Numbered from the stretch's first letter, positions 26,039 through 36,109 are shown. The stretch is DNA of 52,870 bases from Nitrospirota bacterium (GCA_015484595.1 WFMM01000163.1:1-52870); one strand, 5' to 3'. Made by a program: numbers and translations. Notes: generated by a model from the letters alone, not told the origin.

Positions 26039-27970
26039 ATGAAGAAGACACGGGTAATATGGAAGTTATTATTAATGATGGTGGTTTTACTATTTGGTGT
26101 TAGCACTGTCTTTGCTCAGTCTGAGTTGAGAAAGGTCATGAAAGAAAGAGGACTAACCGAGAAGGACCTTCTGGCAGCAGCAAAGACATATACGCCCACG
26201 GGCAAGCATGACCCTTACATTGTGTTTTCCTCAGGTGGTCAGAGCGGTCAGATCCTTGTTTACGGTGTGCCATCAATGAGGATATACAAGGTGCTTGCGG
26301 TTTTTACGCCTGAGCCATGGCAGGGTTATGGTTATGATGATGAGAGTAAAAAGGTGCTTGAGGGAGGCAAGGTCCGTGGCAGGTACATCACCTGGGGCGA
26401 CTCCCATCATCCAGCCCTGTCGGAGACAAACGGCGATTACGATGGACAGTACCTTTTTATCAATGACAAGGCACATGCAAGGGTAGCGGTTATTGATCTG
26501 AAAGACTTTGTTACAAAACAGATAGTAAAAAATCCGATCATGAAGTCAGACCATGGAGGTTGTTTTGTAACGCCAAATACAAAGTATGTCCTTGAGACTA
26601 CCCAGTATGCAGCACCTTTTGACAACAAATACCATTCCATCAAGGAGTACAACAAGGTTTTCAGGGGGGCAATGACCTTCTGGAGGTTTGACCGTAAGAA
26701 GGGAAGGATCATCCCTGAGAAGTCCTTCTCGGTTGAGCTTCCACCTTATATGCAGGATCTGGCTGACGCAGGCAAGGGGATATCTGATGGATGGGCATTC
26801 ACCAACTCCTGGAACTCTGAGCGCTATACCGGTGGTATTGAAGAGGGCAATCCACCATTTGAGGCAGGATGTTCTGCCAATGATACGGACTATCTTCACG
26901 TGATTAACTGGAAGGGTGTAGAAAAGGAGGTAGAGGCAGGGCACTACAAGCTTATAAATGGCCATAAGGTAGTAACCCTTAAGACACTGGTTAAGAAAGG
27001 GCTTATTTATCTTATCCCAGAGCCAAAGAGCCCCCACGGTGTGGATGTCTCACCTTCAGGCAGGTACATAATCGTAAGTGGAAAACTTGACACCCATGCC
27101 TCAGTCTATGACTTCAAGAAGATATTAAACCTCATTAAGAAGAAGGATTTCATCGGAAAGGACCCCTATGGTATCCCGATCCTAAGCATGAGAAAATCAC
27201 TGCATGGTCAGGTGGAACTGGGACTTGGGCCTCTTCATACCCAGTTTGACAGCAAAGATGGTATAGTTTACACCTCTCTATATGTGGATTCAGCAGTGGT
27301 CAAATGGGACTACAAGAGACTGAAGGTCCTGGACAAGATACAGGTGCATTACAACATCGGTCACCTTGTCACCCCCCATGGCGATACAGTTCATCCCAGA
27401 GGCCACTATCTGATTGCACTGAACAAACTGGCAGTTGACAGGTTTAACAACATCGGTCCTCTTCACCCACAGAACCATCAGCTGATTGATATAAGTGGTA
27501 AAAAGATGCAGATGCTCTATGACTTACCCATACCCATCGGTGAACCTCACTATGCCGTGATGATAGATGCCAAACTACTGAAACCTGAAGTCAGATACAA
27601 GCTTGGATGGAACCCCTATGAAGATTCTCGTTCACCCTACAGGACGCTTCCCGGCAGGGAACGCATAGTAAGAAAGGGCAACCGGGTAGAGGTATTTGCA
27701 ACAGCAATCCGTAGTCATATTAACCCTGAAAGGATAGTGGTGAAAAAGGGTGACATTGTAACCATACATGTGACAAACCTTGAAAGGGCCGAGGATGAAA
27801 CGCACGGCTTTGGAATCTATGGTTACAATGTGCAGTTTAGCCTTGAGCCTGGTAAGACATCATCTGCAACATTTGTGGCTGACAAGGAAGGGGTCTTCCC
27901 ATATTACTGTACAGAGTTCTGTTCAGCCCTTCACCTTGAGATGTTTGGTTATCTGATAGTAAAACCATAG
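26039..27970 (+). CDS. nosZ: nitrous-oxide reductase, clade II, Sec-type signal peptide
   Basis: Sec-like signal MKKTRVIWKLLLMMVVLLFGVSTVFAQ, no twin-arginine motif; C-terminal CuA motif YYCTEFCSALHLEM; nos gene context. Confidence 0.96.
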   Translation: MKKTRVIWKLLLMMVVLLFGVSTVFAQSELRKVMKERGLTEKDLLAAAKTYTPTGKHDPYIVFSSGGQSGQILVYGVPSMRIYKVLAVFTPEPWQGYGYDDESKKVLEGGKVRGRYITWGDSHHPALSETNGDYDGQYLFINDKAHARVAVIDLKDFVTKQIVKNPIMKSDHGGCFVTPNTKYVLETTQYAAPFDNKYHSIKEYNKVFRGAMTFWRFDRKKGRIIPEKSFSVELPPYMQDLADAGKGISDGWAFTNSWNSERYTGGIEEGNPPFEAGCSANDTDYLHVINWKGVEKEVEAGHYKLINGHKVVTLKTLVKKGLIYLIPEPKSPHGVDVSPSGRYIIVSGKLDTHASVYDFKKILNLIKKKDFIGKDPYGIPILSMRKSLHGQVELGLGPLHTQFDSKDGIVYTSLYVDSAVVKWDYKRLKVLDKIQVHYNIGHLVTPHGDTVHPRGHYLIALNKLAVDRFNNIGPLHPQNHQLIDISGKKMQMLYDLPIPIGEPHYAVMIDAKLLKPEVRYKLGWNPYEDSRSPYRTLPGRERIVRKGNRVEVFATAIRSHINPERIVVKKGDIVTIHVTNLERAEDETHGFGIYGYNVQFSLEPGKTSSATFVADKEGVFPYYCTEFCSALHLEMFGYLIVKP

Positions 27971-27983
27971 AAAGGAGGGGATC

Positions 27984-28385
27984 ATGACGATAAAAAGAGG
28001 TATACTATTATCTATTGTGGCCCTGATAATAGGTCTGACCTTCTCAGCAGGTGTTGTGCTTGCACAGGAGGTCAACTACAAGGCCAAGTATAAAGAGGTG
28101 ATGAAGAAGTGTGCAGATACACAGGCGGTTATAGATCAGGTCGTTCAATGGTTGAAGGCCCATCATTACGAAAAGTACAAATACCCAAAGGCAGTGGTTG
28201 AGGACGCCCTTGATCAGGCAAAATACGCTGCTCAGACAAAGAAGAAGGCCGAATCCTTGGCAGCAAAGGGGAATTACAAGGCTGCCTATGGATGGGCAAA
28301 CATGTACTGGCAGTACCAGGTTAAGGTGGCAACAAAGGGGCTACAGGCAAAACAGATGATCCTTGATATCGAGGCCAAGAAGTAG
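27984..28385 (+). CDS. secreted Lys/Ala-rich protein of unknown function in the nos operon
   Basis: 133 aa with signal peptide (…FSAGVVLAQE), 13 nt after nosZ, preceded by GGAGGGG. Confidence 0.8.
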   Translation: MTIKRGILLSIVALIIGLTFSAGVVLAQEVNYKAKYKEVMKKCADTQAVIDQVVQWLKAHHYEKYKYPKAVVEDALDQAKYAAQTKKKAESLAAKGNYKAAYGWANMYWQYQVKVATKGLQAKQMILDIEAKK

Positions 28386-28425
28386 TCTTCAAAACCTTTT
28401 CCTCAAAGGCTGATAACCTGTTGCC

Positions 28426-28455
28426 GGGCAGCCTGTCTTATACAGCAGGCTGCCC
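28426..28455 (+). other. strong intercistronic RNA hairpin
   Basis: GGGCAGCCTG-TCTTATACAG-CAGGCTGCCC, perfect 10-bp stem; no following U-run. Confidence 0.85.
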
Positions 28456-28521
28456 ACCCTTACAAAGATTTGACTTTAATAAATCCTGCCAGAGCAAGGC
28501 AATATTTAAGGAGGTGCAATA

Positions 28522-28878
28522 ATGAAGAGACTTTACGCAATAGTGCTAATAGTGTTAACAATAGTCTGGATGTCTTTGACAGCTTGGGCAGGTCAAGAAG
28601 AGGCATCAAAACTCAGAGATGCTTTTGATGAGAACGGCTGTAGTGGATGCCACATAATCGGTAAGGATTACAATGGACCTGACCTTACAGGCATCACAGA
28701 GGTGAGATCCAAAGAGTGGATTATTGACTTCATCATGAATCCCAAGAAACATTACAGTGATCCAGAAGTAAAGGCCCTAATAAGGGCATTTAACCTCTAT
28801 ATGCCAAACCAGGGTGTTACAAAGGAGGATGCCGAATTGATTTACAAATATCTTAAGTCTATATCAAAATCAAAGTAG
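28522..28878 (+). CDS. nosC: periplasmic monoheme c-type cytochrome of the nos cluster
   Basis: Signal peptide and NGCSGCHIIGKDYNGPDLTGI. Confidence 0.8.
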   Translation: MKRLYAIVLIVLTIVWMSLTAWAGQEEASKLRDAFDENGCSGCHIIGKDYNGPDLTGITEVRSKEWIIDFIMNPKKHYSDPEVKALIRAFNLYMPNQGVTKEDAELIYKYLKSISKSK

Positions 28879-28886
28879 AGGGACCG

Positions 28887-29702
28887 ATGAAGCGTAGTGT
28901 TTGGCTGTTCAGGCTGTATGCAGTGTTGGCTCTGTTGATACTCACTGTAACCATGGTCTGGCCACACATCTTTACCGTTGAGGAATACGAGGAAAAGATA
29001 GCAGAGGGTATGATAACGAACATATATGGGATGAGAAAGGACATCGTCGGAAAGATGAGGAGATGGGCAAAATTGATACCTGATGCCACGATTACAATTG
29101 GAAACAGGGTCTTTTCCTTTGACGGACTTCCTATATGGAGGGTGGTGCTTGATGCACCCCAATATCCAAGGACATCCTTTCCCGAGGGCATTGCGGTGAA
29201 TGTGTATTTTACAGGGCCAAAAAATGCCTGTAAGAACACAGAGTGTCTCCATGAGATAGATACCCTGAACCATTGGGTAGGGATGGAACCAACCACATCT
29301 GTGGCTCCAATTGAAAAGAAGATAGCCCCATTCAGTTATATTATATTCGCCGTTATGCTTGTTGTGTTTATAATTACCTCAAAAAGGGTCCATGGATGGC
29401 TGTTGATTCTACCGATAATGCTACCCTTCCTCTATGCACTGGATTACTCCTTCTGGAATCACTGGCTTGGTTTTAACCTCCATGAATGGGCATCATTCAA
29501 GATCAGACCCTTTACCCCAATGGTTTTTGGTATAGGCAAGGTTGCACAGTTTACCGTTAGGATGCACCCAAATGTTGGCTTCTTTCTTTTGTTGGTCTCT
29601 TCTGCATTACTGTTTCTTGCCTATATGTCCAAGAAAAAGGCCGTTCAAGGAAGTGATCTGGAAATCCTGCTTGAAATCAAACGGTCGGGAAAGCAAGGAT
29701 GA
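28887..29702 (+). CDS. nosB: NosB-like membrane protein
   Basis: Multi-TM protein between nosZ/cytochrome and nosD, the position of nosB in clade II clusters. Confidence 0.65.
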   Translation: MKRSVWLFRLYAVLALLILTVTMVWPHIFTVEEYEEKIAEGMITNIYGMRKDIVGKMRRWAKLIPDATITIGNRVFSFDGLPIWRVVLDAPQYPRTSFPEGIAVNVYFTGPKNACKNTECLHEIDTLNHWVGMEPTTSVAPIEKKIAPFSYIIFAVMLVVFIITSKRVHGWLLILPIMLPFLYALDYSFWNHWLGFNLHEWASFKIRPFTPMVFGIGKVAQFTVRMHPNVGFFLLLVSSALLFLAYMSKKKAVQGSDLEILLEIKRSGKQG

Positions 29703-30970
29703 GACTCCTGATAACACTGATCATCGCCTGTTTATACCTCGTTGCTCCTGGATATGCAGCAGAAGACCTGCAGGTGATAGTAGATGCTGCCCATGAAGGC
29801 TCTATTGTCACGCTCTCACCAGGGGTTTATCAGGGTCCGGTGGTTATAAAGAAGAGGATCACTTTAGAGGGTAAATCCCGTGCAGTAATTGATGGTGGTG
29901 GCAAGGGAACGGTCATAACTGTAGAGGCCGACGGCGTTGTTATAGAGGGTCTCATAATCCAGAACTCAGGTTCAAGATACGACACCATAGACGCGGGTAT
30001 CAGGTTGAAGAGTTCAAACAACAGGGTTGTAAACAATGTTATAAGGAATTGCCTCTTTGGCATAGACCTTCACAGCGCAAACAACAACATTATTGAGGGT
30101 AACGAGGTCTCCTCAAAGCCATATAGTCTTGGCCTTAGAGGAGATGCAATCAGACTTTGGTGGAGCAATAAAAACATACTGAAGGACAACTTTGTCCATG
30201 ATGCAAGGGACTTTGTTGTATGGTACTCAAGCGACAATATCATAGAAAACAATGTGGGGATAAACTCCCGATACAGCATACACTTCATGTACTCCCATAA
30301 GAACATAGTGAGAGATAATTATTTCCGTTCAAACAGTGTTGGTATATATGTTATGTATGCCCATGGAATAACCCTACAGGGCAATACCATTGAGCACTCA
30401 GCAGGTAGCACAGGCATGGGTATAGGCATAAAGGAGGCCTCTGGTGTGATTGTAAGATACAACCGGATGATCAACTGTGCAAGAGGGGTTTTCATTGATG
30501 AATCGCCCTTTGAACCTGGTTCCAGGGACATATTTGAGGGAAATGATTTTTTGTACAATGCGGTTGCGGTTTACTTCAATACAGACAGCACAAGGGTCAA
30601 CAATATCTTTGTCAACAATGTGTTTTCAGGAAATATTGAGGATGTAGCAGTAACAGGCACTCGTGGAGTGCCAAAGGGCAGGTGGGAGAGAAATTACTGG
30701 GACAAATACAGGGGATTCGATACAAATGGTGATGGTTACGGTGATATGCCATATGAATTGTACTATTATTCTGATAAACTCTGGAACAATCATCCTGAAC
30801 TGAGGTTTTTTATTGCATCACCTGTTATGTCTTTTCTTGATTTTATACAGAGACTTGCCCCGTTTTCTGAACCTGATCTTATACTGGTTGATAAGTCCCC
30901 GATGATAAAGGTTCCCAGAAGGCATTATAGGTATTTTGTCAAGAAACTAAGGGGCACTAATTCAGGGTAG
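29699..30970 (+). CDS. nosD: NosD, periplasmic copper-site maturation protein (beta-helix)
   Basis: Parallel beta-helix repeats (NNRVVNNVIRNCLFGIDLHSANNNIIEGNEV…), overlapping upstream gene. Confidence 0.92.
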   Translation: MRLLITLIIACLYLVAPGYAAEDLQVIVDAAHEGSIVTLSPGVYQGPVVIKKRITLEGKSRAVIDGGGKGTVITVEADGVVIEGLIIQNSGSRYDTIDAGIRLKSSNNRVVNNVIRNCLFGIDLHSANNNIIEGNEVSSKPYSLGLRGDAIRLWWSNKNILKDNFVHDARDFVVWYSSDNIIENNVGINSRYSIHFMYSHKNIVRDNYFRSNSVGIYVMYAHGITLQGNTIEHSAGSTGMGIGIKEASGVIVRYNRMINCARGVFIDESPFEPGSRDIFEGNDFLYNAVAVYFNTDSTRVNNIFVNNVFSGNIEDVAVTGTRGVPKGRWERNYWDKYRGFDTNGDGYGDMPYELYYYSDKLWNNHPELRFFIASPVMSFLDFIQRLAPFSEPDLILVDKSPMIKVPRRHYRYFVKKLRGTNSG

Positions 30971-31014
30971 TGTTAAAATGATTTTGAATTGTCTTTAAGT
31001 TGACGGAGGTTATT

Positions 31015-31743
31015 ATGGGTATCAACGACGGCAGTGAAATCCCCTATACTGGAATGACGAGAAGGGATTTTATCAAGATGGCATCTATCGTAGTGGTGGG
31101 TTCGGTCACGGGAATAGTCACGGTCCCTTTACTTGCAAAGGGAAGTCTTCTTCTCAGACCGCCAGGCTCAATTGAGGAAAAACCTTTCCTTGCTTCCTGT
31201 ATAAAGTGTGGTCAGTGTGTCCAGATATGTCCCGTGCATGCCATACGACTGTCTGATTTTAACAATGGTCTTATTAATATAGGCACACCATATATCAATG
31301 CCCGAGCAGGTGCTTGTGACTTTTCATGCACAGGGGTTCAATGTGTGCTTGCCTGCCCTACAGGGGCACTGGACCACAGGATAGCAAAAAAGCCTGACGA
31401 GGTGAGGATTGGCCTTGCAAGGCTTTATCCAGAGCGATGTCTCTCTGTGAAAGGGCAACTATATACAGGCCCAGAGCCTAAAAACTACAACCCTGACCTT
31501 TACAGATGGAAGGTTAAACCAGAAGAGTACAGAGAACACATATGCCGCCTGTGCGTGGATAAGTGTCCTATTGGGGCAAAGGCGATAACCATGGAGGAGA
31601 TTAAGGCCCCTGATGGAAGGGTGTACTTAAGGCCGACTGTTCAGGAGGGATGCACTGGCTGTGGTGTGTGTGAGATGGTCTGTCCTGTGCAGGAAGCTGC
31701 CATTAAGGTAATTCCCAGGATGAAATGGAGGAAAAGGGCATGA
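31015..31743 (+). CDS. nosG: NosG, ferredoxin-type protein
   Basis: TRRDFIK, CIKCGQCVQICPVHAI, CRLCVDKCPIGAK, CTGCGVCEMVCPV. Start set at the ATG after GGAGG. Confidence 0.88.
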   Translation: MGINDGSEIPYTGMTRRDFIKMASIVVVGSVTGIVTVPLLAKGSLLLRPPGSIEEKPFLASCIKCGQCVQICPVHAIRLSDFNNGLINIGTPYINARAGACDFSCTGVQCVLACPTGALDHRIAKKPDEVRIGLARLYPERCLSVKGQLYTGPEPKNYNPDLYRWKVKPEEYREHICRLCVDKCPIGAKAITMEEIKAPDGRVYLRPTVQEGCTGCGVCEMVCPVQEAAIKVIPRMKWRKRA

Positions 31744-32564
31744 GACCAGCATACAGGAGTTATAGATTAATGAGATGGATTGTAATGGCTTCTGTGTTGC
31801 TGCTGTTTCACTTTTCTTTTAAATGGAAACTTGACCTGCTGACAGGAACACTCAATGGCTCCCGTTTTTCAGGATTTCACCTTGAGGATATCTTTACGAC
31901 CCTTCAGTTGTTGTTTTCCTTTGGCAGGCTCGAGACAAATGTCCTGATCGGGTTTATTACCATCGTTGTAGTGTATTTCCTCGTTGGTGGAAGGACATTC
32001 TGTGCCTGGATATGTCCCTTTAATCTCCTTGCCGAATGGTCCGAGATCCTGCATTTGTGGCTTGTCCGGAAAGGGCTTGTAAAGGAAAGGCACTTCAGAC
32101 ATACCATAAGATATGCATTTTTTATTCTTTTCCTTATCCTTGCATATCTTACAGGTTATCTGTATTTTGAGACATTTAATCCCATAGGGATGATCGTCAG
32201 GTCAGCCACTTACGGGATGGAGATAGCCCTTGTTTTTGTGGGCTTGATACTGCTTGTGGAGGTTCTTTTTATCAGACGGGCATGGTGCAGGTATGTATGC
32301 CCTGTAGGGACGGCCTATGGGCTCCTTGGTAAGATAGCCATGCTCAGGGTGAAGTTTATCCCTGTTGATTGTCCGCACTGCAATGTGTGTTACGATGTCT
32401 GCATAGCTCCTGAGGCACTTAAAAAGGTTCACGAGAAGGCTGAGAACTCTGGAAAGGCAGAATTTGTAACCCATATGGAGTGCACAAATTGTGGAAGGTG
32501 TATAGATGTCTGCCGCAAGGGGCTGTTAAAATATGGTGTAAGATATATTGACAGGATAACATAG
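31725..32564 (+). CDS. nosH: NosH, NapH-type membrane ferredoxin
   Basis: FCAWICPFNLL, WCRYVCPVGTAYGLLG, CTNCGRCIDVC, multiple TMs. Confidence 0.88.
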   Translation: MEEKGMRPAYRSYRLMRWIVMASVLLLFHFSFKWKLDLLTGTLNGSRFSGFHLEDIFTTLQLLFSFGRLETNVLIGFITIVVVYFLVGGRTFCAWICPFNLLAEWSEILHLWLVRKGLVKERHFRHTIRYAFFILFLILAYLTGYLYFETFNPIGMIVRSATYGMEIALVFVGLILLVEVLFIRRAWCRYVCPVGTAYGLLGKIAMLRVKFIPVDCPHCNVCYDVCIAPEALKKVHEKAENSGKAEFVTHMECTNCGRCIDVCRKGLLKYGVRYIDRIT

Positions 32565-32565
32565 G

Positions 32566-33201
32566 ATGATTATAGCACAAGGACTGAGCAAGAGGTATGG
32601 TCAGATACTGGCCCTTGATAATGTATCACTGAGGATCAGACAGGGTGAAAGGATAACCATTATCGGTAGAAACGGCTCAGGAAAGACGACCTTTTTCAGG
32701 TGCCTGCTTGGTCTGTGTAGGTATGATGGAAGGTTGACGGTAGCCGGAATGGAGCCATGTTTAAAAAGAGGAGATGTCCTTAAGATGGTAGCCTATGTTC
32801 CTCAGATCCCTCCACCGTTAAAACTTTCGGTAAAGGATATAATTCAATTGACCTCCTCACTATGTGATTTAAAAGAAAGTGATGTTATAGGTTATGCCTC
32901 AGCTTTAGGGCTCGATATCAAAGAAAATCAGAAAAAACAGTTCTCCAAGCTCTCAGGTGGCATGAAGCAGAAACTTCTTATATCCATTGCACTGAGCCGA
33001 CGACCCCTGATACTGATAATGGACGAACCCTCTGCAAATCTTGACCCTGAGGGAAGGAGTGCACTATACAGTATATTTAATGAACTGCCCGATGATACGA
33101 CCCTGCTTTTAAGCAGTCACAGGGCCGATGAACTTAAAGGCTTAACCACCAGGGTAATAGAGTTAGATATGGGAAGAATTATAAAGGACGAAGAACTTTA
33201 A
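32566..33201 (+). CDS. nosF: NosF, ABC transporter ATPase
   Basis: IIGRNGSGKTTFFR, KLSGGMKQKLLISIAL, LILIMDEPSANLDPEG. Confidence 0.9.
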   Translation: MIIAQGLSKRYGQILALDNVSLRIRQGERITIIGRNGSGKTTFFRCLLGLCRYDGRLTVAGMEPCLKRGDVLKMVAYVPQIPPPLKLSVKDIIQLTSSLCDLKESDVIGYASALGLDIKENQKKQFSKLSGGMKQKLLISIALSRRPLILIMDEPSANLDPEGRSALYSIFNELPDDTTLLLSSHRADELKGLTTRVIELDMGRIIKDEEL

Positions 33202-33214
33202 AAAGAGGTGTGCT

Positions 33215-33703
33215 ATGAAGAGACCTTTAATGGCCATATTCTTGTTATCAATCATGTTGTTGCCATGTGGCTGTAAGAGGGGGCCAAAGAAGATACAACC
33301 ATCACCAATAGTGTGGGATAGGGATGTCTGCACAAGATGTCTTATGGCAATAAGTGATAGGAGATACGCAGCCGAGATTGTAAATCCAGACACCGGTCGA
33401 GTGTATAAGTTTGATGACATAGGCTGTGCCATCCTCTGGCTTAAATCAAAAAGCCCACCCTGGCAGAAACGGGCTGTGTTCTTTGTTACTGACAGAAAGA
33501 CAGGCCAGTGGCTTGATGCCAGGAAGGCCTATTTTACAACTGACGACATTACGCCCATGGGATTTGGTTTTGGAGCTACAAAAAGCCAATTACCTGGAAC
33601 CGTCGGTTTTGATGAAATGAAGAGGCGTGTTCTCACAGGTGAGACTGGACAAAAGAGATACCTTCAACAACTCAAGGGGCATAAAGGAGAGGATAGAAAG
33701 TAG
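33215..33703 (+). CDS. nosL: NosL, copper-binding lipoprotein
   Basis: Lipobox MLLPCGC; CTRCLMAISDRRYAAEI; YKFDDIGCAILW. Confidence 0.88.
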   Translation: MKRPLMAIFLLSIMLLPCGCKRGPKKIQPSPIVWDRDVCTRCLMAISDRRYAAEIVNPDTGRVYKFDDIGCAILWLKSKSPPWQKRAVFFVTDRKTGQWLDARKAYFTTDDITPMGFGFGATKSQLPGTVGFDEMKRRVLTGETGQKRYLQQLKGHKGEDRK

Positions 33704-34531
33704 ATGAAATCCCTAATGTTAATAATGAAGATGGATATCAAGGAGTCCATAAGGGCAAAGTGGTTTCACTTGTACCTGATTGTTTTTGGTGGGCTCGTTC
33801 TGTTGCTTTACAAACTTGGCGTAACAGAGTCAGAGGTTATGGGTTTTACTGGTGTTAGCAGATTACTGGTTACCTATATAGAACTATCCATTGCTGTCCT
33901 GCCCCTGTTTATAATGGTAGCCACTGTGAGGACGATTGTGGGTGATAAGGAGTCAAATGTGCTGGAGTACTATCTCTCTCTGCCAGTGCAGTTGAAGAGT
34001 TTCTTCTGGGGCCGATTTGCGGGCAGATTTTTTTCAGTAGTTATACCTGTTATAGCTGGTATTACATCTGCTGTGCTGTGGGGAATATACTCTGGCCTAA
34101 ATGTCAGGTGGGATATATATGTCCTGTATTGTGCGATTGTTATATCCCTCTCAATATGTTTCCTTGGTATCGCATTTCTGATATCAACGGTTGTGAGGAG
34201 GCAAGAAACAGCCCTTGTGGTTGTATTTATCCTATGGTTAACCATGCTTGTCTTTATTGATATAGTGCTTATCGGGGTCTTTATCCAGTATGGACTGCCC
34301 CTTAAGATTATAATAGGTATCGCCCTTGCCAACCCTATACAGGTATTCAGGATAGCAGCTCTCGTCCTATTTGACCCAAGGCTTTCTGTAATGGGTCCTT
34401 CAGCCTATGTAATACTTGATATCTTCGGAAGATGGGGATACATCTTATATGCCATCCTTTATCCGGTTGTAATCGGAGTAATTACAGCAGTCACGGGATT
34501 TTATATATTCAGAAAAAAAGACATTGTATAA
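33704..34531 (+). CDS. nosY: NosY, ABC transporter permease
   Basis: Six-TM ABC-2-type permease following nosF/nosL. Confidence 0.88.
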   Translation: MKSLMLIMKMDIKESIRAKWFHLYLIVFGGLVLLLYKLGVTESEVMGFTGVSRLLVTYIELSIAVLPLFIMVATVRTIVGDKESNVLEYYLSLPVQLKSFFWGRFAGRFFSVVIPVIAGITSAVLWGIYSGLNVRWDIYVLYCAIVISLSICFLGIAFLISTVVRRQETALVVVFILWLTMLVFIDIVLIGVFIQYGLPLKIIIGIALANPIQVFRIAALVLFDPRLSVMGPSAYVILDIFGRWGYILYAILYPVVIGVITAVTGFYIFRKKDIV

Positions 34532-34579
34532 ATAAGCAGTCTAAGCTGTAAATCTAACAGATTTGTGAAAAGCTAACGT

Positions 34580-35677
34580 TTACTCGTCTCTGAGACTTTC
34601 ATAAATCTCACGGAATCTTTCAGCTGACCTCTTGAATGCCTCGAGCACTTCGGGATCAAAATGCTCAGGAAGTGTTCTGCCATCCCCTTTAGTGATAATT
34701 TCAACGACCCTTTCATGCTCAAGTTCAGGTTTGTAAGGTCTTTTGCTTCTGAGGGCATCGTACTGATCAACAATATTCATTATCCTTCCACTTAGCGGGA
34801 TTTCCTCTCCTTTAAGTCCCCTTGGATATCCACTACCATCCCATCTCTCGTGATGATTAAGTGCTATCTCCTCGGCCATCTTCAGATATGGAGACTGTGA
34901 ACCACTGAGAATCTTTGCACCTATCGTTGTGTGTGTCTTCATGACCTCCCACTCCTGTGGGGTTAGTTTTCCAGGTTTAAGCAGTATACTGTCAGGGATA
35001 CCAACTTTACCTATATCGTGCATGGGGGAGGAATAGAAGATAGCCTCTTTAAATTCCCTGTTTGTTCCTAATGCATCGGCAAGCTCCCTTGTGTAGAAAC
35101 TCGTCCTCTTTATATGTTCACCTGTCTCTTCGTCTTTATACTCTGAGGCAAGGGTAAGTCGATAAACGGTCTCAATATACCCGAACTTTATCTTTTTGTG
35201 AGCCCTTTCAAGTTTCTCAAGCGTTTCTCTTAGCTCCTCTGTCCTCTTTTGGACCTCTTTCTCAAGGATCTCATTATGATTTTTAAGAAAATCATGATAC
35301 TCTTTTAGTTTCAGATTGTTTCTCACCCGCAGGGACAGTTCTTCAAGGTCTATTGGTTTGGTAAGAAAATCATCTGCACCAATGGATATGCCCTTAATTT
35401 TGTCTTCCCTGGTATCAAGGGCCGTGACGATAATCACTGGAATGTGCCCCGTGTCTTCATCTGACTTAATCCTCTCTGTGGCCTCAAAACCATTCATCAC
35501 TGGCATCATAACATCCATTAAGATAAGGTCAGGACCCTGTTGTTTTGTTATCTCCACTGCCTCATATCCGTTCCTTGCTGTGATGGTCTCATAGCCAAGG
35601 CTTTCACAGAAGCCCGTCAAAAGTCTTAAGTTACGCTCCTCGTCATCAACTACAAGTATCTTTTTTCTGTTTTTCAT
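34580..35677 (-). CDS. response regulator with HD-GYP c-di-GMP phosphodiesterase domain
   Basis: Receiver [10 protein letters not shown]…[32 protein letters not shown] and [13 protein letters not shown]. Confidence 0.93.
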   Translation of the reverse strand: MKNRKKILVVDDEERNLRLLTGFCESLGYETITARNGYEAVEITKQQGPDLILMDVMMPVMNGFEATERIKSDEDTGHIPVIIVTALDTREDKIKGISIGADDFLTKPIDLEELSLRVRNNLKLKEYHDFLKNHNEILEKEVQKRTEELRETLEKLERAHKKIKFGYIETVYRLTLASEYKDEETGEHIKRTSFYTRELADALGTNREFKEAIFYSSPMHDIGKVGIPDSILLKPGKLTPQEWEVMKTHTTIGAKILSGSQSPYLKMAEEIALNHHERWDGSGYPRGLKGEEIPLSGRIMNIVDQYDALRSKRPYKPELEHERVVEIITKGDGRTLPEHFDPEVLEAFKRSAERFREIYESLRDE

Positions 35678-35678
35678 A

Positions 35679-36065
35679 TTAACCTCCTTTATTGGATGCC
35701 TCCCTACATTGACAGGTATCATTTATTACATCAATTAATTGTGAATACTTAAAGGGCTTGGCTAAATATCCGTCAAACCCTTCCCGAAGAAACCTTTCCC
35801 TGTCACCCTTCATTGCAAAGGCAGTAAGAGCAATAATCTTTATAGATGAGGTATTACTGTTATTCTTTAGTTTTCTCATTGCTTGTATGCCGTTCATGTC
35901 TGGCAGCTGTATATCCATAAGAATGATATCAGGGAGTTCCTTTCGTGCAATCTCTATCCCCTTTGAGGCATCCTTAGCCTCAAGATACTCAAATCCCTCT
36001 GTCTTTAATATCTCTGTTATGAGTTTCATGTTCAAAGGATTGTCTTCTATAATCAGGACCTTCAT
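35679..36065 (-). CDS. single-domain CheY-like response regulator
   Basis: [16 protein letters not shown]…[13 protein letters not shown]…[14 protein letters not shown]; preceded by GGAGG. Confidence 0.9.
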   Translation of the reverse strand: MKVLIIEDNPLNMKLITEILKTEGFEYLEAKDASKGIEIARKELPDIILMDIQLPDMNGIQAMRKLKNNSNTSSIKIIALTAFAMKGDRERFLREGFDGYLAKPFKYSQLIDVINDTCQCREASNKGG

Positions 36066-36080
36066 AACCACCTCCATAAT

Positions 36081-36109
36081 AGTTAGAGCCTGTTCAACAG
36101 GCTCTAACT
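36081..36109. other. perfect 29-nt palindrome/hairpin
   Basis: AGTTAGAGCCTGTT-C-AACAGGCTCTAACT, 14-bp arms. Confidence 0.9.

Noticed and set aside
34551-34565. Terminator between convergent nosY and the HD-GYP gene (AAATCT-AAC-AGATTT)
   Set aside because: Only a 6-bp AT-rich stem with no U-run; too weak to call as a terminator.
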